NCBI GenBank assembly: GCA_045585955.1
Contig: JAZMZK010000129.1
Coordinates: forward strand, 1-49,615
Length of the DNA stretch: 49,615 bases
Direction: 5' to 3'
Origin: SIG78 sp045585955
GTDB lineage: Bacteria > Verrucomicrobiota > Lentisphaeria > Victivallales > Victivallaceae
The first letter of the stretch is position 1. Each line of letters begins with the position of its first letter. A program made the translations under genes and the position numbers. Under the pieces are notes generated by a model. That model had not been told where the DNA came from and did not search any database. It saw nothing but the letters and a program-made list of their open reading frames with translations. This document shows positions 23,815 to 30,778 of the stretch, piece after piece.

Positions 23815-24846
23815 ATGTTTAATTCGCATCTGTCAAAGTTTTTTCAGGCTGATATCGGTATTGACCTGGGGACCGCCAACTGTCTGGTGTTTGTCCGGGA
23901 TCATGGTATTGTGCTTAATGAGCCGTCAGTGGTTGCTATCAACGACCACACTAAAGAAGTGCTTGAAGTCGGCAGTGCCGCCAAACGGATGGTGGGCAGA
24001 ACGCCTGCCAATATCCGCGCAGTGCGCCCTATGAAAGATGGGGTTATTGCTGATTTTGAAGTCACCGAAGAAATGTTGCGGTTTTTTATTGATAAAGCCC
24101 GCAAAGCTGTGCCGTGGCGTCAGCGTTTGCTGAATCCGCGGGTTATGATCGCTGTGCCTTCCGGTATTACGGAAGTGGAAAACCGGGCGGTCAAAGACAG
24201 TGCCAAACGGGCAGGCGCCGGAATGGTGTATATTGTGGAAGAACCCATGGCCGCGGCGGTTGGTGTAGGGCTGCCGGTGGATGATCCTTGCGGTAATATG
24301 ATCGTTGATATCGGTGGCGGAACAACGGAAGTTGCAATTATTTCGCTGGATGGTATTGTGCGGGCAAAAAGTGTGCGTGTCGGCGGCGATGATTTCGATA
24401 ACGCAATTATTGCTCACATGAAAAAAGTACATAATATGACGATCGGTCCCCGTACTGCGGAACGCATTAAAATTGAGATCGGCAGTGCTTTTCAGGTGCG
24501 TGATGAAGCCGAAATGGAGGTGCGCGGCGGTGACCTTTATTACGGTTTGCCCAAAACAGTGCGGGTTTCTGCACACGAAATACGCAACGCTTTGCAGGAG
24601 CCTATCGCTTCTATTGTTGAAACAGTTTTGGCTACGCTTGACGGCTGTCCGCCTGAATTGCAGGGCGACTTGATCGAACGCGGTATAATGCTTGCCGGCG
24701 GCGGAGCTTTGATTGCCGGCATGGATTGTTTGCTCAAGCAGGAAACCGGCTTGCCGGTGCTGGTGGCAGAAGATCCCTTGCTGGCAGTGGCAAAGGGTAC
24801 CGGGGTGATGTTGCAGGAATTGGATGTGCTTGCCCGTCACGAATAA
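23815..24846 (+). CDS. mreB: rod-shape-determining actin homologue MreB
   Basis: A 343-residue bacterial actin that forms membrane-bound filaments guiding the cell-wall elongation machinery. Motifs: phosphate-1 DIGIDLGTANCLVFV near residue 14, phosphate-2 DIGGGTTEVAIISL near residue 162, and the adenosine motif AGGGALIAGM near residue 295; the length is usual. The ATG at 23815 is preferred because GGAG lies 11 bases upstream; a GTG four codons earlier overlaps that site. mreC, mreD and the mrd genes do not follow; a terminator and a sulfhydrylase gene come next, so mreB is transcribed alone. Confidence 0.97.
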   Translation: MFNSHLSKFFQADIGIDLGTANCLVFVRDHGIVLNEPSVVAINDHTKEVLEVGSAAKRMVGRTPANIRAVRPMKDGVIADFEVTEEMLRFFIDKARKAVPWRQRLLNPRVMIAVPSGITEVENRAVKDSAKRAGAGMVYIVEEPMAAAVGVGLPVDDPCGNMIVDIGGGTTEVAIISLDGIVRAKSVRVGGDDFDNAIIAHMKKVHNMTIGPRTAERIKIEIGSAFQVRDEAEMEVRGGDLYYGLPKTVRVSAHEIRNALQEPIASIVETVLATLDGCPPELQGDLIERGIMLAGGGALIAGMDCLLKQETGLPVLVAEDPLLAVAKGTGVMLQELDVLARHE

Positions 24847-24863
24847 TTGGTAAAAGCAGTTTC

Positions 24864-24891
24864 AAGCCGGTTGCAAGACCGGCTTTTTTTT
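24864..24891 (+). terminator. terminator after mreB
   Basis: AAGCCGGT and ACCGGCTT pair around TGCAAG and run into eight T. Confidence 0.9.
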
Positions 24892-24907
24892 GAGAAAGGA
24901 TTTATTT

Positions 24908-26182
24908 ATGAATAAGAATTGGAAGGCAGCCACTCTGGCTGTTCAAGCCGGTTACGAACCCAAAGACGGCGACCCCCGCATTGCACCGATGGTGCAGAGC
25001 ACTACTTACCGTTATGATACTACACAAAGTGTGGCAGATCTGTTTGACCTTAAACGGGAAGGGTTTTTCTACAGCCGTCTGGCAAATCCCACGGTGGATG
25101 TTATGGAAAAGAAAATCGCAGCTTTGGAAGGCGGCGTGGCGGCAGTGGCTTTGAGCAGTGGGCAGACCGCTAATACGCTTGCTATTATGAATATTGCTAA
25201 AGCTGGCGATCATGTGGTGGCTTCGGCGGCACTTTACGGCGGCACGGTCAATTTGTTTACTGTAACTCTGCCTAAGATGGGGATCAAGGTAACACTGGTG
25301 GATGCGGATGCTTCCGAAGCGGAAATCGCTGCTGCTGTCCGCCCCAACACCCGGGCGATCTTTGCCGAAACCATTGCCAATCCGGCTTTGACGGTTTTGG
25401 ACTTTGAAAAATTTGCCAATGTGGCAAAGCGTTTTGAATTGCCGTTTATTGTGGACAACACTTTCCCCACTCCCATACTCTGCAATCCCTTTGAGTTTGG
25501 CGCCAACATTGTAACGCACTCCACAACCAAATATCTTGATGGTCATGCTACCAGCGTGGGCGGCGTGGTTGTGGAAGGCGGCAACTATAACTGGGCTAAT
25601 GGCAAATACCCGGAATTGAGCGAGCCGGATCCCAGCTATCACGGGTTGGTTTATACTGATACATTTCCGGCGGCGCCTTATTCGGTAAAACTGCGGGTGC
25701 AGCTGGTGCGTGATTTGGGTTGTATTCAGGCGCCTATGAACGCATGGCTTACCAATCTGGGGATGGAAACTCTGGCTTTGCGTATGGAACGGCACAGTGC
25801 CAACGCTTTGGAGCTTGCCAAATTTTTGCAGAATCACCCCAAAGTCGACTGGGTCAGCTACCCCATGCTGCCGGGGGATTCGCAATTTGACCGTGCCCAA
25901 AAGTATCTGAAGGGTGGTTCCGGCGTCTTAAGTTTTGGTGTTAAAGGCGGTAAAGAAGCCGCTGCCAAGCTGCTGGATACTTTGAAACTTGCGGCATTGG
26001 TAGTGCATGTGGCGGATGTGCGTACTTCGGTACTGCATCCGGCAAGCATGACTCACCGTCAGCTTACTGATGAACAGCTTATTGCCGCCGGGGTCAAGCC
26101 GGAGCTGGTGCGGGTGTCGGTGGGTATTGAAGATATTGAAGATATCAAAACTGACTTTGACGAAGCATTGAACAATCTTTGA
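24908..26182 (+). CDS. metY: O-acetylhomoserine sulfhydrylase-type PLP enzyme
   Basis: A 424-residue Cys/Met-metabolism PLP enzyme. It matches the MetY branch that makes homocysteine from O-acetylhomoserine and sulfide: the start TLAVQAGYEPKDGDPRIAPMVQSTTY, the PLP-phosphate part SSGQTAN, the cofactor Asp in FIVDNTFPTP, and Lys208 in HSTTKYLDGH. The ATG at 24908 has AGAAAGGA at good spacing. There is no SAM riboswitch in the short leader. The asd gene at 47 kb feeds homoserine to the same pathway. Methionine gamma-lyases look similar, so the exact reaction is likely but not certain. Confidence 0.9.
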   Translation: MNKNWKAATLAVQAGYEPKDGDPRIAPMVQSTTYRYDTTQSVADLFDLKREGFFYSRLANPTVDVMEKKIAALEGGVAAVALSSGQTANTLAIMNIAKAGDHVVASAALYGGTVNLFTVTLPKMGIKVTLVDADASEAEIAAAVRPNTRAIFAETIANPALTVLDFEKFANVAKRFELPFIVDNTFPTPILCNPFEFGANIVTHSTTKYLDGHATSVGGVVVEGGNYNWANGKYPELSEPDPSYHGLVYTDTFPAAPYSVKLRVQLVRDLGCIQAPMNAWLTNLGMETLALRMERHSANALELAKFLQNHPKVDWVSYPMLPGDSQFDRAQKYLKGGSGVLSFGVKGGKEAAAKLLDTLKLAALVVHVADVRTSVLHPASMTHRQLTDEQLIAAGVKPELVRVSVGIEDIEDIKTDFDEALNNL

Positions 26183-26195
26183 GTTTTTCGCAAAT

Positions 26196-26238
26196 AAAAA
26201 ATCGCTCTGAAACCAATAAGTTCCGGAGCGATTTTTTT
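26196..26238. terminator. bidirectional terminator between convergent genes
   Basis: AAAAAATCGCTC and GAGCGATTTTTTT flank an 18-base loop region between metY and the amidotransferase gene, giving T tracts on both strands. Confidence 0.9.
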
Positions 26239-26249
26239 GTAGTGAGTAA

Positions 26250-27278
26250 TTATTTTTTGCGGTAACGCTGTTGGGGAGCGATCAGATCTTTACCGCTGCC
26301 GGGAGTATCGACTACAAATGTTTCCAGTGTGCCGGTGTGCATTTTTTCCCGCAAATATTCGTATGCTATCATATTTGCCACTGCCATTTTTTCTTTCGGC
26401 CAGCAACCTTTGGCAGCTACGCAGAAATCGTTTACACTGAAATCTTTGCCGCTTTCGAGCATTTTTTCGTATTCAGCGAAAATCGCCGTCAGTGGTTCGT
26501 GATCCATAAAGTATCCGGTAAATTCGTCCATAGCTTCAAAGGTTATATCGTCTTGGGTCATGGTCATGGTGGAGGCATGAGGTACCCGGTTGATCCATTG
26601 GAGTTTTTCGTTTTCCAGAGCAAATGCACTGGTGGCAAGGTAAAAACCGCTACCATCGCGCCCCCACATGAGCGGCTGATTTATGCGAATGGCACTGACT
26701 GCATCCGGTTCACTTTCCGAAAGCGCCAGAGCGGCAACTTCGGCCTTGAAATCAACCAGCGATTGGTGGAGCAGCTTCCGCAGACAAACCGGCGTTTCAA
26801 GTTGTTTGCTGCGGATGATGTTGGCCATCAGTTCCGAAAAATGCACGCATTTGCCGTCGCCCATGACCGGGTAAAGGGCAGCCGGTTCATTGATCGCAGT
26901 ACGGTAGGTCATTCCATTGGCAAGGCTTCCCTGATAAAATTGGTTGTAGTCAGTATCAGTAAATTGACCGGCGGCACCGTTGGCACAGTAGATAACCTTT
27001 TCATCGTAAGAGAAAAACGGCTGCGCCCATTCGTCAGAATCTATCCCCGGAGTGCGGCTGTGGGCTATGCCCACTGTACCCGGCAGATCCAGCACTTCGG
27101 GATGGCGTTTGAGTAAATCAGCGGTGGAGCCGATAACTTTGATCATGTGAATTTTTCCGTTGTGAATAGTGGCAATACCGTTGTAATGCCCGCCACCAAG
27201 AGTTTCCTGACTTTGGAGCATCCGGAAAAGTTTAGGGGCAGCAGGTTCAGTTCCTGCATAAGCAGCCATGTTGCACAT
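26250..27278 (-). CDS. stand-alone class II glutamine amidotransferase
   Basis: A 342-residue Ntn hydrolase. Cys2 (MCNMAAYAG) is the expected nucleophile after Met removal, and GGGHYNGIATI and GIAHSRTPG match the GATase II fold of GlmS, PurF and YafJ-type proteins. It lacks the sugar-isomerase or phosphoribosyl domains of GlmS and PurF; the C-terminal 170 residues are an extra region not recognised. It may release ammonia for an unknown partner or act as an amidohydrolase. It is convergent with metY and divergent from the HD gene. Confidence 0.8.
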   Translation of the reverse strand: MCNMAAYAGTEPAAPKLFRMLQSQETLGGGHYNGIATIHNGKIHMIKVIGSTADLLKRHPEVLDLPGTVGIAHSRTPGIDSDEWAQPFFSYDEKVIYCANGAAGQFTDTDYNQFYQGSLANGMTYRTAINEPAALYPVMGDGKCVHFSELMANIIRSKQLETPVCLRKLLHQSLVDFKAEVAALALSESEPDAVSAIRINQPLMWGRDGSGFYLATSAFALENEKLQWINRVPHASTMTMTQDDITFEAMDEFTGYFMDHEPLTAIFAEYEKMLESGKDFSVNDFCVAAKGCWPKEKMAVANMIAYEYLREKMHTGTLETFVVDTPGSGKDLIAPQQRYRKK

Positions 27279-27388
27279 ATAAAATTTCTCCCTGGTTAAG
27301 CTTGCTTATAAGATAACATCAAAAAAGTTTTTTTCAACAAAGTTTGCAATGTTTCTTGGAATAATGTATCTTATATTGAGGTGTTTTT

Positions 27389-28012
27389 ATGGATATATTC
27401 AAAGATTTGCTTGCCAGCGGCAATACAAGGCTGGATATGCAGTTGGAGTTTACTGCCGTTATTGACAAAATGACTTCCATCGCCCGCCGCACGCTGCTCA
27501 TTGACCGCAGCCGCTGCGAAAACGATGCCGAACACTCATGGCATATTGCGGTAATGGCACTGCTTTTTGCCGAACATGCTGTGGAAAAAGTCAATGTATT
27601 ACATGCTGTGGAAATGATGCTGGTGCACGATTTGGTGGAAATCTACGCCGGGGATACTTTTGCTTACGATATAGCAGGGTATGAAAATAAAGCGGAGCGC
27701 GAACAAGCCGCCGCCGATAAACTCTTTGCCCTTTTGCCGCCGGAGCAAGGTTGCTATGTGCGTAAACTTTGGGAAGAGTTTGAATCTTGCTCCACCCCGG
27801 AAGCCCGTTACGCCGATTGTCTGGATAAAGTCCAGCCCTTTTTGCATAATACTTTAACTGAAGGGCATACCTGGCAGAATTCCACACCCCGCCCAAGGGC
27901 GTGGCAGGTGGAAAAACGAATTTCTGTATGCAAAGATTTTATGCCTGAACTTTACCAATGGTGCATGAAAAATATTCAAAATGCCATAACCAAAGGCTGG
28001 CTTTTACCATAA
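27389..28012 (+). CDS. HD-domain hydrolase (YfbR/HDDC2-like)
   Basis: A 207-residue protein with the HD signature: His in ENDAEHSWHIA near residue 51, His-Asp in MLVHDLVEIYAGD near residue 90, and a late Asp in YADCLDKVQPFLHN near residue 140. Relatives of this size are metal-dependent 5'-deoxynucleotidases or related phosphohydrolases. It has a monocistronic layout and ends in an AT-rich terminator shared with the convergent aminotransferase. Confidence 0.87.
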   Translation: MDIFKDLLASGNTRLDMQLEFTAVIDKMTSIARRTLLIDRSRCENDAEHSWHIAVMALLFAEHAVEKVNVLHAVEMMLVHDLVEIYAGDTFAYDIAGYENKAEREQAAADKLFALLPPEQGCYVRKLWEEFESCSTPEARYADCLDKVQPFLHNTLTEGHTWQNSTPRPRAWQVEKRISVCKDFMPELYQWCMKNIQNAITKGWLLP

Positions 28013-28034
28013 AAAAATATGGTAAAAGGTTTAC

Positions 28035-28084
28035 AAAGATATTATGAGAAAACTTTGTGTGATCTCATAATATCTTTATTATTT
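28035..28084. terminator. AT-rich bidirectional terminator
   Basis: AAAGATATTATGAG and CTCATAATATCTTT are perfect 14-bp inverted arms between convergent genes, with T-rich DNA on the plus side. Confidence 0.8.
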
Positions 28085-28086
28085 TT

Positions 28087-29280
28087 TTACTTGTTGCGGC
28101 GGGAAACAAAGCGTTTGATCCGGTGCAAGGCTTCGATGATCTGATCTTCTGCCGTGGCGTAACACGCCCGTACATAACCTTCGCCGCCGGGGCCGAAGGC
28201 TGAACCGGGGACAACTGCTACGCTTTCTTCTTTCAGCAAGCCTTCCGCAAACTCCCGGGAGGTCATGCCGGTCGATTTGATGCAGGGAAATGAATAGAAT
28301 GCACCTTGGGGCATTACGCAATCCAAACCGGCATCCCGCAAGCCTTTGACGATGATATTACGCCGTTCCCAATAGCTGTCACGCATGACCAGCATATCTT
28401 TGCGGGCACTTTTAAGGGCTTCCAATGCCGCTTCCTGGGCGGTGATGGGGGCGCACATAATAGCGTACTGGTGGATCTTATACATGGCATCCATAATAAC
28501 TTTAGGCCCGCAGACATAACCGATGCGGAAACCGGTCATGGCGAAGGCTTTAGAGAATCCGTGCAAAAAGATCGTCCGCTCTTTCATGCCCGGCAGACTG
28601 GCAATGGATACATGCTTGCAATCGTCGTAGACCAGTTCCGAATAGATTTCGTCAGTTATAACAATAAGATTGTTTTCAATGGCAATATCGGCGATCTGCT
28701 GCAAAGTTTCTCTGCTTGCCACTGCTCCGGTGGGATTGCAGGGGAAGTTCAGCAGCAGTACTTTGCTTTTGGGGGTGATGAGCTTACGCAGATTTTCCGG
28801 ATTTACGCTGAATTCATCCACATCGCTGGTGACCAGCGGTACCGGCACACCACGAGCCATCAGCACTTCTGCCGGATACGATACAAAACAGGGCGTGGTG
28901 TAAATGACTTCATCGCCCGGATTTATCAATGCCCGCATCGCCAGATCCAACGCTTCGCTGACCCCGATCGTTACCAGACATTCGCTGGCAGGGTCGTAAG
29001 ATACATCGTAATATTTCCCGAGGTAGTCGCAAATACCTTTACGCAGCGACGGCAGCCCTGCGTTGGAGGTGTACGATGTATGCCCCGCTTCCAAAGAATA
29101 TATTGCACTTTCCCGGATGTTCCACGGGGTTGTAAAATCCGGCTCCCCTACGCCTAATGAGATAACATCAGTGCGGCCTGCAACCAGATCGAAAAACTCA
29201 CGGATGCCGCTTTTGGGTAAGTCGCGTACCGGAGCTACGATGAATGATTCCGCTGAAAATTCCGCCTTTGCCGTACTCAT
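28087..29280 (-). CDS. class I/II PLP aminotransferase
   Basis: A 397-residue fold-type I aminotransferase. Visible are GVGEPDFTTP near residue 43 (substrate pocket), Asn182 in NFPCNPTG, Asp210 and Tyr213 in TDEIYSELVY, the PLP lysine Lys244 in HGFSKAFAMTG, and a late RACYA segment with the carboxylate-binding Arg. It is nearest to the aspartate/aromatic aminotransferases that are often encoded with an Lrp-type regulator, as here (29673-30152 on the same strand). TCAGGAGAAAAT precedes the ATG. The substrate is not certain. Confidence 0.92.
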   Translation of the reverse strand: MSTAKAEFSAESFIVAPVRDLPKSGIREFFDLVAGRTDVISLGVGEPDFTTPWNIRESAIYSLEAGHTSYTSNAGLPSLRKGICDYLGKYYDVSYDPASECLVTIGVSEALDLAMRALINPGDEVIYTTPCFVSYPAEVLMARGVPVPLVTSDVDEFSVNPENLRKLITPKSKVLLLNFPCNPTGAVASRETLQQIADIAIENNLIVITDEIYSELVYDDCKHVSIASLPGMKERTIFLHGFSKAFAMTGFRIGYVCGPKVIMDAMYKIHQYAIMCAPITAQEAALEALKSARKDMLVMRDSYWERRNIIVKGLRDAGLDCVMPQGAFYSFPCIKSTGMTSREFAEGLLKEESVAVVPGSAFGPGGEGYVRACYATAEDQIIEALHRIKRFVSRRNK

Positions 29281-29672
29281 TTTTATTTTCTCCTGAATTT
29301 ATGTTGTTCCGTGTCAGCAAATTTGCTAACCCGTGTCAGTCTTGTATTGAATTTACCACACTATTTGCAATAATGCAAGTCTTTTTCGTGAAAAAAGCCA
29401 AATTTTATAAGAAAAACTGCATGTATTTTGCATAAAAGTCAATGTTTTAGCACTATTGTACAGATTTTTTTCTGTCGGGAAAACAGCCTTCCTGTTATTG
29501 GTGATTGTAAAAAGAAAAACTCCTGCTGCTATACAAATAACACCTGATTTGATCTCTGTCAACAATTTAATGTTGTAAAAGCAATGGCTTGTATTGTAAA
29601 ATATTACGATAATAACTTAAAATAAGTTTACCGGATATTTTTGGAAGAGCTTTTTACAATCAAAACACCAGA
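29281..29672 (-). other. 392-bp gap between Lrp-like and aminotransferase genes
   Basis: No gene is seen. Near the aminotransferase start there is a compact operator-like site (29309-29339). The rest is AT-rich with no convincing fold. Confidence 0.5.
29309..29339 (-). promoter_or_regulatory. operator-like direct repeats with central palindrome
   Basis: CCGTGTCAG occurs twice, 22 bases apart (29309-29317 and 29331-29339), and the palindrome AGCAAATTTGCT (29316-29327) sits between them, 29-59 bases before the aminotransferase start. It is a plausible binding site for the adjacent Lrp-type regulator. Confidence 0.45.
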
Positions 29673-30152
29673 TCACGGGCAGACGACCAACCGTTCAGCG
29701 GTTTCGCTATCTTCCAGCAATCTGCCGGAAACTTTGTACTTTTTCAGCTGAAAAGTCGTTGCTGTGGAAATTACCCCGTCAGTGGTGGCGAGTTTTTCCG
29801 CAACAAATGCCGCCACTTCGTGCAGGCTGTTGCCTTTGACCATCACCAGCAGATCGCAGCTGCCGGAAACCAGCGAAAGGTCGGTCACTTCCGGGAATCG
29901 GGCAATGCGTTTGGCAGGCGTGTCAAAGCCGCCTTCACGCCGGGGGGCGATCTTGACTTCGATCACTGCTTCCACAATGTCGGCAGTGTTGTTTTCCGGC
30001 AAGATGGCTTTGTAGCCGATGATCTGCCGGTCGGCAATCAGTTCGTTCATCAAAAGACGGACAGCATCTTCACTGCAATTAAGGCGGGTCGCCAAACTGG
30101 CAATGCTCAAAGAGGCATTCCGTTCAAGAATATTAAGTAAGCGTTTTTTCAT
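29673..30152 (-). CDS. Lrp/AsnC family transcriptional regulator
   Basis: A 159-residue protein with an N-terminal winged helix (LLNILERNASLSIASLATRLNCSEDAVRLLMNEL) and a C-terminal RAM ligand/oligomer domain (from about residue 65 to 145, with VSGSCDLLVMVKG). Amino acid binding tunes such regulators. The ATG at 30152 has GGAAGAG ahead, better than the upstream start at 30215, which overlaps the preceding gene. It probably controls the aminotransferase downstream through the site at 29309-29339. Confidence 0.88.
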   Translation of the reverse strand: MKKRLLNILERNASLSIASLATRLNCSEDAVRLLMNELIADRQIIGYKAILPENNTADIVEAVIEVKIAPRREGGFDTPAKRIARFPEVTDLSLVSGSCDLLVMVKGNSLHEVAAFVAEKLATTDGVISTATTFQLKKYKVSGRLLEDSETAERLVVCP

Positions 30153-30177
30153 TTTTTCTCTTCCATATATAATAAGA

Positions 30178-30552
30178 TCATTTTTGTTGGCGTTTCTCAA
30201 ATTTTTCGCAATCATCCATTGGATCGACCGGTTTGTTGTCTATTTCGCAACGATCCACAAACGGGTGTTTGAGAAAGTGTTTGCAATCTTTGCAGAAACG
30301 CTTCTCTTCGTCAGCGGCGGCAAGCCGCACCGTAGCCGATGGCGCTGCACCCAGCAGCATGCCAAGCTGTTCGAGTTTTTTCTCCTTGCCGCCCGCCGCA
30401 GTTTCACTGGCTTTGTATGCTTCCAGCTCTGCTCCGCAAAGCATGCATACAAGAACCTTGCCGACAGTGGTAAAGCCATCCATTTTATTCTTGAGCTTTG
30501 CCATCGACTCTTCTTTGCACACCGGGCAGATTATTTTATCATTTGGAAGCAT
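30178..30552 (-). CDS. double zinc-ribbon protein
   Basis: A 124-residue protein with two metal-binding clusters: CPVC near residue 10 with CMLCG near residue 37, and later CKDCKHF with DRCEID and DDCEKF near residues 90-118. The middle is Ala- and Lys-rich. AAGGA lies 11 bases before the ATG at 30552. It precedes the Lrp gene by 25 bases, so the two may be co-transcribed. The exact role is unknown. Confidence 0.7.
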   Translation of the reverse strand: MLPNDKIICPVCKEESMAKLKNKMDGFTTVGKVLVCMLCGAELEAYKASETAAGGKEKKLEQLGMLLGAAPSATVRLAAADEEKRFCKDCKHFLKHPFVDRCEIDNKPVDPMDDCEKFEKRQQK

Positions 30553-30640
30553 ATAACAAATTATCCTTTTATATTTGAAACCAACTTGTACTATACCATA
30601 GTCTATTGAAAAATGCAAATATTGTTGCATAAAAATATCT

Positions 30641-30678
30641 GGGTCAAATTGTCCCGGCAAGCTGGGTCAAAATGTCCC
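30641..30678 (+). promoter_or_regulatory. two palindromic upstream activator sites for clpB
   Basis: Two 15-bp near-palindromes, GGGTCAAATTGTCCC (30641-30655) and GGGTCAAAATGTCCC (30664-30678), have centres 23 bp apart, about two helical turns, on the same face. They lie about 75-100 bp ahead of the expected start from the sigma-54 promoter, the usual place for enhancer-binding activators. A third half-like site (TGTCC) follows at about 30684. Confidence 0.7.
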
Positions 30679-30720
30679 GTTTTGTCCAGGGCAGAATTTT
30701 TTTTGAGCTTGCAGCAAAAT

Positions 30721-30735
30721 TGGCACGCATGTTGC
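30721..30735 (+). promoter_or_regulatory. sigma-54 promoter of clpB
   Basis: TGGCACGCATGTTGC matches the -24/-12 consensus TGGCAC-N5-TTGC exactly. Transcription would begin near 30747, giving a leader of about 32 bases with GGAGGTG before the ATG. Confidence 0.85.
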
Positions 30736-30778
30736 TTAATAAAAATATAAATAAAAAATCAACCTATGGAGGTGAAAT

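Noticed and set aside
23803..23815. GTG start for mreB
   Set aside because: The GTG overlaps the GGAG ribosome site that is well placed for the ATG at 23815.
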